Origin: Secundilactobacillus pentosiphilus | GTDB taxonomy: Bacteria > Bacillota > Bacilli > Lactobacillales > Lactobacillaceae | Length of the DNA: 64,000 nt | Direction: 5' to 3' | Assembly: GCF_002217985.1 (NCBI RefSeq) | Contig: NZ_BCMI01000002.1 | Coordinates: 110,492 to 174,491 of the forward strand | Shown here: piece after piece, positions 46,090-56,942 of the stretch | How the letters are laid out: each line of letters opens with the position of its first letter | Position numbering within the stretch: the stretch's first letter is position 1 | Position numbers and translations under genes: made by a program | Notes under the pieces: generated by a model | Databases searched by the model: none | Seen by the model: the letters and a program-made list of their open reading frames with translations, nothing else | Told to the model about the DNA's origin: nothing

Positions 46090-47424
46090 CTACCTTTCAA
46101 TTTCGGTTTTGAGATTCGTAATTTCAGCTTGCAGATCACTGTCCGTTTTTAGCGCATCCGCAATCTTATCATAGGCGTGAATCACGGTGGTGTGATCCTT
46201 GCCGCCAAATTCATTACCAATTTTTGGCAGTGAGCTGTCAGTAAGCTCTCTTGAAAGGTACATTGCGATTTGCCGTGGCATCACAATGGTCTTCATCCGT
46301 TTTTTACCCTTTAAGTCAGTTAAGGAAACGTGATAATACTTGGCAACTTTTTCTTGAATCAGCGGAATCGTCAGTTCGCTGGAACGGCGGTCAAGCTTCA
46401 GGCTCTTCAGTGAGCTGGCAACCAGTTCCGTGGTAATCGGCTGGTGCACCATCTTGGAATAAGCATGGACCCGCGCTAAAGCGCCTTCGAGTTCACGAAC
46501 GTTGGAGTCGATACGACTGGCGATGTAGCTTAACGTTTCGTCGGGAATGGCGATGTTGTCTGCTTCAGCTTTGTTCCGTAGGATAGCGATTCGGGTTTCC
46601 AAATCGGGCGGTGTGATATCAACTGATAAGCCCCAAGCAAAGCGGGAAACCAACCGGTCCTGCAGTTTTGGAATCTCGTTTGGCAGTCGGTCTGAAGTCA
46701 AAACGATTTGCTTACCATCATCGTGAAGATCGTTAAAAGTATGAAAGAACTCTTCTTGAGTACCTTCTTTGTCAGCAAAGAATTGAATATCATCTACTAA
46801 TAGGAGATCAACGCTGCGATACTCTTCACGGAATTGATCCTGTGTCTTGGATTGGATCGCGGTAATAAAGTCGTTGGTAAACGCTTCACTAGTCACGTAT
46901 TTCACCTTGGCATTGGGATCATCGGCTAACATCTTGTTACCAATAGCGTGCATTAAGTGGGTCTTGCCTAATCCCACGCCACCATAGAAAAATAGTGGGT
47001 TATACATCACGCCTGGTTCTTCGGAAACAACCAGTGCAGCAGCATGGGCCATCTGATTTCCCTTACCAATAACAAAGGTATCAAAGGTGTATTTGGGATT
47101 CAGTTTAGCGCTTTGGCTAAACGGAGCGGATGCTGTTGCTGGGTGTTCAAGTGTGGATACCTGGGAGCTGCTGTCATCATTAGCCACAATAAAAACTGGC
47201 TGAATATCCTCTTGGGCGTATTCATAGGCCAGTTCAACTAACGGTTGCGTTAAGTTGCGTTGCCAATAATCACGGTGTAACTCCGATGGTAGCTTGATTG
47301 TCAGACGATTGTTTGTTAACTTAACGGGCTCTGCAGATGAGATCCACGTTTTAAATGCAGTAGGGGCGATTTTCTGTTGGAAACCGTCTTTGATTTCACC
47401 CCAAAGTGTGTCTAAATCAAGCAC
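46090..47424 (-). CDS. dnaA: Chromosomal replication initiator DnaA
   Basis: 444 residues from a GTG with GGAGG seven bases upstream. Domain I ([25 protein letters not shown]), a linker, AAA+ domain III with [17 protein letters not shown] and [11 protein letters not shown], and domain IV that binds the 9-mer ([15 protein letters not shown]). It opens oriC. DnaA boxes on both sides suggest autoregulation. Confidence 0.98.
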   Translation of the reverse strand: MLDLDTLWGEIKDGFQQKIAPTAFKTWISSAEPVKLTNNRLTIKLPSELHRDYWQRNLTQPLVELAYEYAQEDIQPVFIVANDDSSSQVSTLEHPATASAPFSQSAKLNPKYTFDTFVIGKGNQMAHAAALVVSEEPGVMYNPLFFYGGVGLGKTHLMHAIGNKMLADDPNAKVKYVTSEAFTNDFITAIQSKTQDQFREEYRSVDLLLVDDIQFFADKEGTQEEFFHTFNDLHDDGKQIVLTSDRLPNEIPKLQDRLVSRFAWGLSVDITPPDLETRIAILRNKAEADNIAIPDETLSYIASRIDSNVRELEGALARVHAYSKMVHQPITTELVASSLKSLKLDRRSSELTIPLIQEKVAKYYHVSLTDLKGKKRMKTIVMPRQIAMYLSRELTDSSLPKIGNEFGGKDHTTVIHAYDKIADALKTDSDLQAEITNLKTEIER

Positions 47425-47906
47425 TTTTCTTCCTCCCCGTATTAAATTGATAAATTCAGTTTAGCATGCCACTAAAAAGTTTTCCACAGCCTTTTGAACT
47501 TGTGGATAAATGTTTCACAGGCAGGTATAAAGTTTTCCACAAGGGTGTTCATAACTTTTAAAAAAGCTCTGTGAAACATTTTTATCCACAGGCCCCTGTG
47601 CAAAACAAATGCTGTTATATCAAGTGTTTCACAAGTTCGTCCCCAGAATTAACAAGGGAGAATTCTTGAGAAACCACAGCCTGTGGACTAGTGGATAACT
47701 CTGTTAAAAGGAACTTAATTTGAATCTAAAATGAACGGGTTATCCACACCCCTAAAGCATGAAACAAATTTTTTTAATCGAAAAAAAGCGCCTCTTTTTT
47801 AAATTTAGTCTTTGATGTTGGCACTATATATGCTATTATATTTTAGAAATGCATTTAGAGATGTAAATAATGGCTTCATGCCTGAGGATCAGGAGGTGTA
47901 AGTTTT
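47425..47906. other. oriC between dnaA and rpmH
   Basis: DnaA boxes TTTTCCACA 47480-47488, TGTGGATAA 47501-47509, TTTTCCACA 47533-47541, TTATCCACA 47582-47590, AGTGGATAA 47690-47698 and TTATCCACA 47740-47748. A very AT-rich stretch (about 47760-47870) toward rpmH is the likely unwinding element. The strand switch of genes here also marks the origin. Confidence 0.9.
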
Positions 47907-48041
47907 ATGAAGCGAACATATCAACCAAAGAAACGTCATCGTTCACGCGTGCACGGTTTCCGCAAACGTATGAGTACGAGCAACGGCCGTAAGGTTTTAG
48001 CACGTCGACGTCAAAAAGGTAGAAAAGTATTGTCTGCATAG
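47907..48041 (+). CDS. rpmH: 50S ribosomal protein L34
   Basis: 44 residues, with start [20 protein letters not shown] and end QKGRKVLSA, as expected for L34. AGGAGGTG stands 10 bases before the ATG. It is the first gene to the right of oriC and precedes rnpA as in nearly all bacteria. Confidence 0.98.
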   Translation: MKRTYQPKKRHRSRVHGFRKRMSTSNGRKVLARRRQKGRKVLSA

Positions 48042-48067
48042 ACCACTGACCAATCAGTGGTCTTTTA
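48040..48067 (+). terminator. Attenuator or terminator after rpmH
   Basis: GACCACTGA pairs with TCAGTGGTC around CCAA, then TTTTA. It overlaps the rpmH stop and would lower expression of rnpA relative to L34. Confidence 0.75.
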
Positions 48068-48117
48068 TTTTTATTTCGCTTAAAAATAATTTAGAGCGGA
48101 CGTTTTGGAGATGCAAT

Positions 48118-48480
48118 ATGCGAAAATCTTACCGCGTAAAAAAAGAAGCGGAATTTCAAGAAGTCTTTGAAGCACGGCAGTCGGTAGCTAATCGTCAATT
48201 TGTCATTTACCGGATGGATCGCAAAGACCAGCCCCATTTTCGGGTTGGTATTTCAGTAGGCAAAAAGATTGGCAATGCCGTTCACCGTAACTGGGTCAAA
48301 CGCCGTATTCGGCAGTCGCTGACGGAGTTAAAACCCTATTTGAAGCAGGACGTTGATTTTCTGGTAATCGCTAGACCATCAACGTCTGAAATGCCGATGC
48401 CAGAGATCAAGACGCACTTGATTCACGCTTTGAAGCTAGCAAAGTTGCTTGATAATGATTATAGCGAGGAAGACCAGTGA
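48118..48480 (+). CDS. rnpA: Ribonuclease P protein component
   Basis: 120 residues. [30 protein letters not shown] and the RNA-binding RNR motif region ([20 protein letters not shown]) are clear. It assists the RNase P RNA in trimming tRNA 5' ends. GGAG precedes the ATG. Its end overlaps the yidC start by four bases. Confidence 0.98.
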   Translation: MRKSYRVKKEAEFQEVFEARQSVANRQFVIYRMDRKDQPHFRVGISVGKKIGNAVHRNWVKRRIRQSLTELKPYLKQDVDFLVIARPSTSEMPMPEIKTHLIHALKLAKLLDNDYSEEDQ

Positions 48481-49307
48481 AAAAATTAAAGCGATTTATC
48501 ACTATGTTTGGAATCGTTGGTCTGTCTGTCTTATTGACAGCCTGTGGTAACCAGCCAATTACCGAACATAGCACAGGGTTTTGGGACGGCGTTGTCCTCT
48601 TAAACTTCTCCCGGGCCATTATTTGGTTAGCCCACGTTTTTGGTGGGTATGGTATGGGAATCATCGTCTTTACGATTATCGTGCGAATTATCATCTTGCC
48701 GTTGATGGTTTTCCAAACACGAAGTATGCGGAAGACGCAAGAGATTCAACCCCAGTTAAAGGCATTGCAGAAGAAGTATTCGTCTCGTGACCAGGAAACG
48801 ATGGCTAAGCTACGTGAAGAGCAGCAAAAGCTCTATAGTGAAGCGGGCGTTAACCCGGTTGCTGGGTGTTTGCCGATGGTTGTGCAATTGCCAATTATCT
48901 GGGCGTTGTACCAAGCTATTTTTCGAACCGATGTTTTACGGTCGGGTCACTTTTTATGGTTGCAACTGGGTGCGAAAGATCCGTACTTGATTTTGCCCAT
49001 ACTAGCTGCAATTTTTACCTTCTTGAGTTCATGGCTCATGATGAAGGGTCAACCAGAATCAAATTCCATGACAACTATGATGACGGTAACCACACCTGTG
49101 ATTATCTTCATCACCGCGTTAAGCTTGCCGAGTGCACTTTCGTTATACTGGGTGATTACCAACGCGTTTCAAGTAGGTCAAACTTTGGCGATTCAAAATC
49201 CTTGGAAGATCCGACGCGAACGTGAAGAAAAGATTCGGGAACAACGAGCACACCAACGACAAATCAGAAAGGCTGTTCGACGTGCTAAACAAAGCCGTCG
49301 TAAGTAG
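48477..49307 (+). CDS. yidC: Membrane insertase YidC/SpoIIIJ lipoprotein
   Basis: 276 residues starting at a GTG that overlaps rnpA. Signal peptide with lipobox LLTAC, then five membrane helices. The YidC core shows as [53 protein letters not shown] and [20 protein letters not shown]. The tail is basic. It inserts membrane proteins with or without Sec. Normally jag follows directly; here a terminator and a mobile element lie between. Confidence 0.97.
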   Translation: MKKLKRFITMFGIVGLSVLLTACGNQPITEHSTGFWDGVVLLNFSRAIIWLAHVFGGYGMGIIVFTIIVRIIILPLMVFQTRSMRKTQEIQPQLKALQKKYSSRDQETMAKLREEQQKLYSEAGVNPVAGCLPMVVQLPIIWALYQAIFRTDVLRSGHFLWLQLGAKDPYLILPILAAIFTFLSSWLMMKGQPESNSMTTMMTVTTPVIIFITALSLPSALSLYWVITNAFQVGQTLAIQNPWKIRREREEKIREQRAHQRQIRKAVRRAKQSRRK

Positions 49308-49337
49308 TTAACAGTCCTCATTTTAAAAGCTAATAAG

Positions 49338-49373
49338 AATCTCAGGGTAGTCTGACTGCTCTGAGATTTTTTG
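49338..49373 (+). terminator. Terminator after yidC
   Basis: AATCTCAG pairs with CTGAGATT, with additional inner pairing, followed by TTTTTT. Confidence 0.75.
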
Positions 49374-49680
49374 TGCTTTCTAGTTAGATATCGTTATTTA
49401 AAATTAATTTCACAAAATTTGTAATATTACCATTTGCAAAAGCTACTAAATGCAAGCCCCTCGCATGCTATACTATAAGTTAAGCAGTTTATTGAAGGGA
49501 GGTATGAACAGTAACTGTTTTGTTGTAAAAGGATATCAATTTTTGTAAAGTGGTACTGCTATTCTATTCTGTATGCTTATAAGTCCATTAAAAAATCTAA
49601 GAAGGTTAAAGTTAGGCGTTAAATTTTCTGCATTAGCTAATAGCTTATAAGTTGTGATTTATATGAATTTCATTAAAAGG

Positions 49681-51075
49681 CTTTTTGGGATAAAGCCATC
49701 CCGTATAATGTGAGGGACACCTCACCTTGGTGATTAAATTCAATAAGGCGGAACAAGTGATGTTACTCACCTATCAAGTCGAAATTAAGCCGACTAAAAA
49801 GCAAGCATGGTTGATTGACAACCACATTAGCGGAAGTCGCTGGGCTTACAACCTGTTTTTGGATATCAATAAGCAACGCTACGAACAAGGTTATTATTAT
49901 TTGAATGCGTATGCCTTTAGTAAGTGGTTTAACCATGAGTACCTTGAGGCCAATCCTGATGATTTATGGATTAAGGATTTATATGCTAAATCGATTAAGC
50001 AGGCTTTTATCGATGCGGATACTGCTATGAAGCGGTTCTTCAAGAAGCTGAGTGGCTTCCCTCATTGGCGCTCGTTTAAACGCGGTCAGGGCAGTTATTA
50101 TTTTGTGAAGAATGGTAGAGCACAAGTGATTGCCTGTGAACGTCATCGAATTAAGCTACCCAAGCTTGGCTGGGTTCGTTTGAAAGAGTTTGGCTATATT
50201 CCTACAGACTCAGAACATTTCGTTATCAAACAAGGCCGGATCAAATTCGAAGCTGGTCGGTATTACCTGACCTGTTTAGTGGAACAGGCTGAATTAGCAA
50301 AGCTAGAATTGACCGGTGAGCCCATTGGTATTGACCTTGGTCTAAAAGAATTTGCCATTTTAAATGATGGTACTTTATATCCTAATCAAAACAAAAGCAG
50401 TCGGGTAAGACGGATCAGAAAACGCCTGCGCCGACTGCAAAGAAAAATGTCCCGTCAGTATCACGCACTGAAAGCTAGAAGACAGAAAGAAGGGAAATCT
50501 GCTACTGATTTAAATCTAGCTAAAACTCAGCGGAAAGTGCAACGCTTGTATCAACGATTAACCAACATTCAGTCCAACTATCATAATAAGATTATTGCTA
50601 CTGTGGTGAGAACCAAACCACGGTGGGTAGCCTTAGAGGATTTGAATGTTAAGGGTATGATGAAAAATCGGCATTTAGCTAAATCGGTTAGTTATCAGGG
50701 ATTTTATAATTTTAGGATCAAATTAACCGCTAAATGTCAGCAATTAGGCATTCCGGTACACCTGATTCACCGGTTTGAACCAACTTCTAAGTTATGCCAT
50801 CAATGTGGCCATAAAAAAGTTGATTTGAAACTGCAAGATTGAGTGTATGAATGTCAGAATTGCAACTATACTGAAGATCGCGATATCAATGCGGCTCTGA
50901 ATATCAGGGATACTGAAAACTTTGAATTAGCCTATTAAAAAAGGTTTCAAAGCATGTACCGGTGGCTAGCCGGGAATTAACGCTTGTGGACTATCATATC
51001 AACTGTATTAGTGAGTTTCATGCGAGGCAGGATAGGGGGAAGCAAGAACGATCTATAACTTTTAAAAGTTATCAG
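49681..51075 (+). mobile_element. Single-gene TnpB element (IS200/IS605 group) between yidC and jag
   Basis: The element holds a tnpB gene but no Y1 transposase. A left-end hairpin GGGAT-AAAGCC-ATCCC (about 49687-49702) and a small TCACCTTGGTGA palindrome (49722-49733) precede the gene. Downstream, GGGAATTAACGCTTGTGGAC is a typical right-end/omega-RNA segment, and the 18 bp palindrome ATAACTTTTAAAAGTTAT (51055-51072) is the likely right-end hairpin. Exact ends are inferred from structure. AT-rich, gene-free sequence fills 49.37-49.68 kb. Confidence 0.7.
49760..50938 (+). pseudogene. tnpB: tnpB (OrfB) with a premature stop in the zinc ribbon
   Basis: About 392 codons from the ATG at 49760 (AAGGCGG upstream). 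The body is an RNA-guided nuclease of the TnpB family: helix-turn-helix start (VEIKPTKKQAWLIDNHISGSRWAYNLFL), RuvC Asp in GIDLGLKEFAI, Glu in ALEDLNVKGM, then the zinc ribbon KLCHQCGHKK. An in-frame TGA at 50840-50842 sits between the two Cys pairs. The same frame resumes with YECQNCNYTEDRDINAALNI and carries the last catalytic Asp. The stop probably replaced a Trp or Arg codon, so the nuclease should be inactive unless read through. Confidence 0.9.
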
Positions 51076-51090
51076 TAGCAGAAGGCAGTC

Positions 51091-51852
51091 ATGACTTTAT
51101 ACACCAGCGAGACCGTTGAAGGGGCCGTTCAAAAAGCACTTCAACAACTTCAGCTCGATAAATCTCAAGTGGAGGTGACCATATTAACGAAACCGCGCAA
51201 AGGTTTTTTTGGTATTGGTGCCCGAAAGGCAAAGGTAGAGGTTAAGCCGGCTGTTGTCAGCAAGCCAGAAGAAGCAGTGGAGACGACTGATCCGTTAGCT
51301 AAAGCATCGTATAACAAATCAGAGTCAGAAACTGAAACTGACAGTGGATCGACACAGGATGTAGCAACCACTGATGAACCAACGGCTAACCGACAAGCTG
51401 AATATCAGCAGGTAGCCAGCGAACTCAATCAGTATTTAAGTGAAATTATTAAACAATTAGGCATTGAAGCCATCAGTCAGGTTGTCGTCCAGCACAGACA
51501 CGTCAACTTGAATTTTGAAACTGAACAAGAGGGGCTACTAATTGGTAAGCATGGCCGAACGATCAACGCACTGCAGAGCCTGGCACAGGTTTATTTAAAT
51601 CATAAACGGTTCTCCAAACTTGAAGTGACATTGGACGTTGCTAACTACCGTGAGCGCCGGGTAGAAACCTTGACCCGCTTAGCCGAAAATATGGCCCGTG
51701 AAGTGGTTGCAACTGGCAAACCAGTTTATCTGGATCCAATGCCATCTTTCGAACGTAAACAGATTCATAGTGTCCTAGCAGACAACGAGCACGTTATGAC
51801 CTATTCGGCAGGAACGGAGCCGAAGAGGGCGGTGGTGATTACACTTCGTTAG
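51091..51852 (+). CDS. jag: RNA-binding protein Jag/KhpB
   Basis: 253 residues. Jag_N domain (TLYTSETVEGAVQKALQQLQLDKSQVEVTILTKPRKGFFGIGARKAKVEV), an acidic linker, a KH domain (GLLIGKHGRTINALQSLAQVYLNH) and an R3H-type end (RAVVITLR). It acts in RNA control of wall growth and division with KhpA. The inserted element separates it from yidC, so its promoter is unclear; the right end of the element may now supply it. Confidence 0.95.
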   Translation: MTLYTSETVEGAVQKALQQLQLDKSQVEVTILTKPRKGFFGIGARKAKVEVKPAVVSKPEEAVETTDPLAKASYNKSESETETDSGSTQDVATTDEPTANRQAEYQQVASELNQYLSEIIKQLGIEAISQVVVQHRHVNLNFETEQEGLLIGKHGRTINALQSLAQVYLNHKRFSKLEVTLDVANYRERRVETLTRLAENMAREVVATGKPVYLDPMPSFERKQIHSVLADNEHVMTYSAGTEPKRAVVITLR

Positions 51853-51869
51853 GTGCGTAAAAAAGCGTT

Positions 51870-51952
51870 AAGGGAGTGGAGCGTAAGGTGACTAGTGGTG
51901 TAAACCGCGGGCTTGGGTTTAGACCACTAGTCACCTTACGTGCAACTCCCTG
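51870..51952 (+). repeat. Hairpin repeat E (complete)
   Basis: A perfect 18 bp inverted repeat (51882-51899 and 51923-51940), a one-base step, a 6 bp inner stem TAAACC/GGTTTA, and a 9-base loop GCGGGCTTG. The outer TAAGG/CCTTA is shared with the other copies; the arm core TGACTAGTGGT is unique. Outside, GGGAGT/ACTCCC also pair. Confidence 0.85.
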
Positions 51953-52049
51953 CTTTTTGAAGCCAGTTTGGGCTAGAGGAAAGGGGAGCGGAATGTCTGA
52001 GAAGTTGGACAGTTAGGCGCTTTAAATTTACCCAGCTTAATCAGGCTCC

Positions 52050-52160
52050 AACGAGCAGACAGCTGCATGTAAGGTGCTGTTCGCACAGGTACACCAAAGT
52101 CCGGCGCACCCATGCGAACAGCACCTTACACTCCGCTATCTAAACGCTCGTTTCCGCACC
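52050..52160 (-). repeat. Hairpin repeat F (complete, inverted relative to A)
   Basis: A perfect 18 bp inverted repeat (52068-52085 and 52113-52130). Flanks CAGACAGCTGCA and CTCCGCTATCTAAACG are the reverse complements of those of repeat A. Inner arms (52088-52095 and 52103-52110) pair fully on the minus strand if G-U is allowed. The arm core TGCTGTTCGCA is unique. Confidence 0.85.
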
Positions 52161-52181
52161 TTGTTTTCGCACCTTTTCTCC

Positions 52182-52210
52182 TTGACACTCCCCCCATTCC
52201 AGTCTATTAT
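52182..52210 (+). promoter_or_regulatory. Promoter of mnmE-mnmG
   Basis: TTGACA, a 17 bp spacer and TATTAT, about 130 bp before mnmE. Confidence 0.75.
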
Positions 52211-52338
52211 GATACTTAATCATTCTTATCTTAAATAGATAAAGTAGTCAAAGTGCTTTATCCATGCTGTTAGGGGCATGGAGTGGGCACTTTTTTTGTG
52301 CGTGAAAATATGAACAATAAATTAATGGAGGGATAAAC

Positions 52339-53730
52339 ATGACGACGACAAGTGAATTTGACACGATTGCGGCCGTTGCAACACCGCCTGGCGAGGGTGG
52401 TATCTCAATTATTCGGGTGAGCGGCGACCATGCTTTTGAAGTAGTCATGCCCTTATTTAAGGGTAAATCACTGGATAAGGTGAAAAGCCACACAATCAAT
52501 TATGGCCATATTATTGATCCAGAAACGCAGTCTGAAGTGGATGAAGTGATGGTTTCCGTAATGCGGGCACCAAAGACTTATACGCGTGAAGATGTGCTTG
52601 AGATCAATTGCCATGGCGGTTTGTTAGCCACCAACGAGATTTTGCAGCTTGTCATTAGTCAGGGTGCGCGGTTAGCTGAACCCGGCGAATTCACCAAGCG
52701 CGCCTTCCTCAACGGCCGTATTGATTTGAGCCAGGCGGAAGCCGTCATGGATCTGATCCGAGCTAAGACGGACCGGTCGATGAAAGTCGCTTTGAATCAG
52801 CTGGACGGGAGTTTATCGCGACTGATTAAAAAACTGCGTCAAGACATTTTGGAAGTTTTGGCTCAGGTTGAAGTCAACATTGACTATCCGGAATACGATG
52901 ACGTGGAAACGATGACCACTAAACTGCTGCTGGAAAAAGCCAAAGAAGTTAAGGCTTCAATTCAGCAGCTGCTCAAAACCGCTAAACAGGGAAAAGTCCT
53001 GCGCGATGGCCTGGCAACGGCAATTGTCGGCCGGCCGAACGTGGGTAAATCCAGCCTACTCAACCAGCTGCTTCACGAGGATAAGGCCATTGTAACGGAT
53101 GTTGCCGGGACCACTCGAGACGTCATTGAAGAGTACGTAAACGTCGGCGGTGTACCGTTGAAACTGGTTGATACGGCTGGGATTCATCATACGGATGATA
53201 AAGTCGAAAAAATTGGTGTGGAACGCTCCAAGAAAGCGATCGCTGCTGCTGATTTAGTGGTACTGGTGTTAAATGCCAGTGAGCCGCTAACGGATGAAGA
53301 CCGTCAGCTGCTAGCTGATACTGCAGACGAGAAACGGATCATCATTTTAAATAAAACGGATTTACCACTGAAACTAGAAATGCCGGAACTTAAGCAACTG
53401 GCTGGTGATACTAAGATCATTCAAGCTTCCATGACTCAGAATCAGGGAATCGATCAACTGGAAGGCGAGATCAGCCACCTGTTCTTCGATGAAGGGATCG
53501 AAACGGGCCGCGGCAGCGTGATGGTCACTAACGCCCGCCATATTGGCTTGCTGAAACAAGCCAGTTCGGCTTTAGACGATGTCATGAGCGGGATTGCCGC
53601 CGGTATGCCGGTTGATTTGGTACAGATCGATATGACACGGTGCTGGAATACACTGGGTGAAATTACCGGTGACAGTTACCAAGACGAATTGCTGGATCAG
53701 CTTTTCAGTCAGTTTTGTGTCGGTAAGTAA
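52339..53730 (+). CDS. mnmE: tRNA modification GTPase MnmE
   Basis: 463 residues. N-terminal formyl-THF-binding domain ([23 protein letters not shown]), a helical domain with an inserted G domain ([30 protein letters not shown]), and the C-terminal FCVGK motif (usual CIGK with Val). With MnmG it adds the 5-carboxymethylaminomethyl group to U34 of several tRNAs. GGAGG precedes the ATG. mnmG follows at 29 bp. Confidence 0.98.
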   Translation: MTTTSEFDTIAAVATPPGEGGISIIRVSGDHAFEVVMPLFKGKSLDKVKSHTINYGHIIDPETQSEVDEVMVSVMRAPKTYTREDVLEINCHGGLLATNEILQLVISQGARLAEPGEFTKRAFLNGRIDLSQAEAVMDLIRAKTDRSMKVALNQLDGSLSRLIKKLRQDILEVLAQVEVNIDYPEYDDVETMTTKLLLEKAKEVKASIQQLLKTAKQGKVLRDGLATAIVGRPNVGKSSLLNQLLHEDKAIVTDVAGTTRDVIEEYVNVGGVPLKLVDTAGIHHTDDKVEKIGVERSKKAIAAADLVVLVLNASEPLTDEDRQLLADTADEKRIIILNKTDLPLKLEMPELKQLAGDTKIIQASMTQNQGIDQLEGEISHLFFDEGIETGRGSVMVTNARHIGLLKQASSALDDVMSGIAAGMPVDLVQIDMTRCWNTLGEITGDSYQDELLDQLFSQFCVGK

Positions 53731-53759
53731 ACGAGAGAATATATTTAGGAGGAAACAAC

Positions 53760-55670
53760 ATGCCTGAGATTCAAGCCTATCAAGGCAAGGACTATGATGT
53801 CATTGTCGTTGGTGCCGGTCATGCCGGAGTAGAAGCAGCACTGGCAGCTGCGCGGATGGGCAACAAGACGTTATTAATGACGATTAACCTTGATATGGTT
53901 GCCTTTATGCCGTGTAACCCATCCATTGGCGGTCCTGCTAAAGGGATCGTCGTGCGTGAAATTGACGCGTTGGGCGGTGAAATGGGCCGTAACATTGATA
54001 AAACCTACGTTCAGATGCGGATGCTCAATACGGGTAAGGGCCCTGCTGTCCGTGCTTTACGGGCACAAGCAGATAAGCACGCCTACCATGCTGAGATGAA
54101 GCACACCCTGGAAAAGGAACCGAATTTAACGCTGCGCCAGGGGATCGTCGATGATTTGATCGTTGAAAATAAGGTTTGCCAAGGGATCATCACGAATACG
54201 GGGGCACATTATCATGCTAAGACCGTCGTGATTGCTGCTGGAACGTCCGCACGAGGCAAAATTATCATCGGTGAGCTCATGTACTCATCGGGGCCGAATA
54301 ATTCCCAGCCAGCTATGAAACTCACTAAGAACCTCGAAAAATACGGTTTAGAGCTTGAGCGGTTCAAAACGGGAACGCCGCCACGAGTTGACGGCAATAC
54401 CATCAATTATGATGAAACTAAAGAGCAGCCAGGCGACAAAGCACCTAACCACTTTAGTTACGAAACGCCGGATGAAAATTACTTGGCGCTTAAGAACCAG
54501 CTGTCCTGCTGGTTGACGTACACCAACGAAACCACCCATAAAATTATTCGGGCCAATCTCGACCGCGCCCCAATGTTTACGGGTGTGATCGAGGGTGTGG
54601 GTCCGCGGTACTGTCCTTCAATTGAAGATAAGATCGTGCGGTTTGCGGATAAGAGCCGCCACCAGCTGTTCTTGGAGCCTGAGGGCCGGAAAACGGATGA
54701 GTGGTACGTTCAAGGACTGTCTACATCAATGCCGGAAGAAGTACAGCAAAAGATCGTCCATTCGATCAAGGGCCTGGAAAAAGCGGAACTGATGCGGCCG
54801 GGATACGCCATTGAATACGACGTGGTTTCGCCATATCAATTACGGCCAACGCTGGAAACGAAAGTCATTAAAAACCTGTACACCGCTGGGCAGACTAACG
54901 GAACTTCGGGCTATGAAGAAGCAGCTGGTCAAGGTATTATGGCTGGAATCAACGCTGGGTTGCGTGCCCAGGGCAAAGCGCCGTACGTGATGAAGCGTTC
55001 AGAAGGCTACATCGGTGTTATGATCGATGATTTGGTCACGAAGGGCACCAATGAACCGTACCGGTTGCTGACGAGCCGGGCCGAATACCGGTTAATTTTG
55101 CGTCACGATAATGCTGATTTACGGCTGACGCCAAAGGGCCATGAGCTCGGACTCATTTCTGATGAGCGGTACAGCGCCTTTCTAGCGAAGCGTCAAGCCA
55201 TTGAAGACGAGATGGCACGGCTAAACACAGTACGGGTCAAGCCCTCTCCTGAAGTGAACGCCTACGTTGAATCGCATAACGAGAAACCGTTGAAAGACGG
55301 CGTTTTAGCTGCGGAGTTCCTCCGTCGGCCACAGGTCACTTACAAGGACTTATTGCAGTTTATTCCAGCCCCTGAAAAGCCGTTGGACCGCCGGGTGATT
55401 GAGGAAATCGAGATTCGTATCAAGTACGCCGGTTACATTAAGAAAGCCGAAGATAACGTGGCTAAAATGAAGAAGATGGAAGCCAAGAAGATCCCGGAAA
55501 ACATCGACTTTGATGCCATCGATGGTCTAGCCACGGAAGCACACCAGAAATTGGATAAGATCCGTCCCGAAACCATTGCGCAAGCAACGCGAATCAGTGG
55601 CGTCAACCCAGCTGATATTGCGATTTTGAGCGTGTATATCGAACGGGGTAAAATTGCCAAAATTCATTAA
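53760..55670 (+). CDS. mnmG: tRNA uridine-5-carboxymethylaminomethyl synthesis enzyme MnmG (GidA)
   Basis: 636 residues, full length. FAD site [21 protein letters not shown], then [31 protein letters not shown] and the C-terminal domain ([22 protein letters not shown]). Partner of MnmE. A strong terminator closes the unit. The frequent next genes rsmG and parAB/noc are not in this window. Confidence 0.98.
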   Translation: MPEIQAYQGKDYDVIVVGAGHAGVEAALAAARMGNKTLLMTINLDMVAFMPCNPSIGGPAKGIVVREIDALGGEMGRNIDKTYVQMRMLNTGKGPAVRALRAQADKHAYHAEMKHTLEKEPNLTLRQGIVDDLIVENKVCQGIITNTGAHYHAKTVVIAAGTSARGKIIIGELMYSSGPNNSQPAMKLTKNLEKYGLELERFKTGTPPRVDGNTINYDETKEQPGDKAPNHFSYETPDENYLALKNQLSCWLTYTNETTHKIIRANLDRAPMFTGVIEGVGPRYCPSIEDKIVRFADKSRHQLFLEPEGRKTDEWYVQGLSTSMPEEVQQKIVHSIKGLEKAELMRPGYAIEYDVVSPYQLRPTLETKVIKNLYTAGQTNGTSGYEEAAGQGIMAGINAGLRAQGKAPYVMKRSEGYIGVMIDDLVTKGTNEPYRLLTSRAEYRLILRHDNADLRLTPKGHELGLISDERYSAFLAKRQAIEDEMARLNTVRVKPSPEVNAYVESHNEKPLKDGVLAAEFLRRPQVTYKDLLQFIPAPEKPLDRRVIEEIEIRIKYAGYIKKAEDNVAKMKKMEAKKIPENIDFDAIDGLATEAHQKLDKIRPETIAQATRISGVNPADIAILSVYIERGKIAKIH

Positions 55671-55687
55671 TTAGAAATGCAGTAACT

Positions 55688-55724
55688 AAAAAGACTGAAC
55701 CTTGATCAAGGTTCAGTCTTTTTT
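55688..55724. terminator. Bidirectional terminator
   Basis: AAAAGACTGAACCTTG pairs with CAAGGTTCAGTCTTTT; serves mnmG and the convergent thioesterase gene. Confidence 0.9.
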
Positions 55725-55727
55725 GGT

Positions 55728-56231
55728 CTAATCTAAATTAAGGTGTTTAAATAACCCTTTTTGATAATCACGATCACGTTGACGTTCAATCAAACGATCA
55801 GCGTAGCCGCTGCACAGGAATTTTTCCTCTTCGGTTTCGGGAACAATTTCCGGCAGGGGCGGATCAGCGGGGTTAGAAACGGTGACGAAGGTGACAAAGC
55901 AGGTGAAGCCCACAAACCGTTCGCCGGTCAGTAAGTGCTCCCCGAGGCCCTTAACGAAGACTTCCAATGAGCGGTGACTGGTGCCAGTAACGTACGATTC
56001 AAACAGCATGGCATCCTGCATGACAAACGGCGCGATAAAGTTCATGTGATCCATCGTCGCCGTAACTTGGACCTGACGGATGGCTTGAGAGGCCGCAATT
56101 GAGCTGGTATCATCCGCCATAGACAGGATTCGGCCGCCAAACACGGTGTTATGTTCGTTTAAGTCAGAACTAAATACCCGGTGGTTTGAGATGGATAACG
56201 TTTCGTGACAGGTTAGCTGATTTGCACTCAT
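55728..56231 (-). CDS. Hot-dog acyl-CoA thioesterase
   Basis: 167 residues from the ATG at 56231 (GGAGG eight bases upstream). The pattern ISNHRVFSSDLNEHNTVFGGRILSMADDTSSIAA, DHMNFIAPF and HRSLEVFVKGLGEHLLTGERFVGFTCFVTFV fits the YciA/BFIT-like acyl-CoA hydrolases. It should cleave acyl-CoA in the cytoplasm. Single gene. Confidence 0.9.
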   Translation of the reverse strand: MSANQLTCHETLSISNHRVFSSDLNEHNTVFGGRILSMADDTSSIAASQAIRQVQVTATMDHMNFIAPFVMQDAMLFESYVTGTSHRSLEVFVKGLGEHLLTGERFVGFTCFVTFVTVSNPADPPLPEIVPETEEEKFLCSGYADRLIERQRDRDYQKGLFKHLNLD

Positions 56232-56382
56232 AAATGTGACCTCCAATTGTCAGTAATTAAAACCATTCTACCATAAATTCACAAGCAATAATAAAGCGGT
56301 TTCATTTAACAGACGAAATCGAATTAATTGTATTTTCGGATAACGACTTGCATAATGAAGCCAAAATTAACGGAAAGAAGCG

Positions 56383-56745
56383 ATGAAAATGACACGCCGT
56401 TTAACCCTGTCACCAGAGGCAATTGAAAAAATCAAGCCGCATCTAAGGGAGGATACCCGCATCTTGCTCAGTTACGATGACGGTGTCGGTCCTTATTCTC
56501 ACCACGGATTAGTGGCCTTACAAATTTCGTTTCAACTAGTACTGATCAATGACAGTCAGTCTTTTAAGGATTACGATGAAAAAATTGAAACTAATCTGCA
56601 GCCGATGTACGTCAAAAGTTATTCTGATCGTTTCTTAAGTGACCAGATGACGTTAAAGCTGCAGCCGAAATACCAGACACTGATTTTGGCGGATAATGGC
56701 GAAGTCATTGACCAAAATGTCGAGATCGTGGATGAACGAAAATAA
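56383..56745 (+). CDS. HesB-like iron-sulfur biosynthesis family protein without the usual cysteines
   Basis: 120 residues. LTLSPEAIEKIKPHL, LLSYDDGVGPYSHHGLVALQISFQLVLI and YVKSYSDRFLSDQMTLKLQ match the HesB-like (Fe-S_biosyn) family found in lactobacilli. The three Cys residues of A-type carriers are missing, so cluster delivery is doubtful. Role unknown. A short terminator (56752-56790) follows. Confidence 0.8.
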   Translation: MKMTRRLTLSPEAIEKIKPHLREDTRILLSYDDGVGPYSHHGLVALQISFQLVLINDSQSFKDYDEKIETNLQPMYVKSYSDRFLSDQMTLKLQPKYQTLILADNGEVIDQNVEIVDERK

Positions 56746-56942
56746 GGGTTTAAAAGCAGCCATTGTGATTCAACGGCCGCTTTTTTTGTTGGTTGAAAGG
56801 CCGAAAATTGTTGTGAAATCATTAACTTACAAAAAGTAAGCTAATGACGTGACTTTCAAATATGGCAGTCCTATACTTTTCTATGTTGAATAATTTAAGA
56901 ATCAGTCTTTTTTGATGAAACTGATGGAGGAGTGCGATTCAG

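Noticed and set aside
56383..56745. A-type iron-sulfur carrier (IscA/SufA)
   Set aside because: The three conserved cysteines are missing, so only the fold family is supported.
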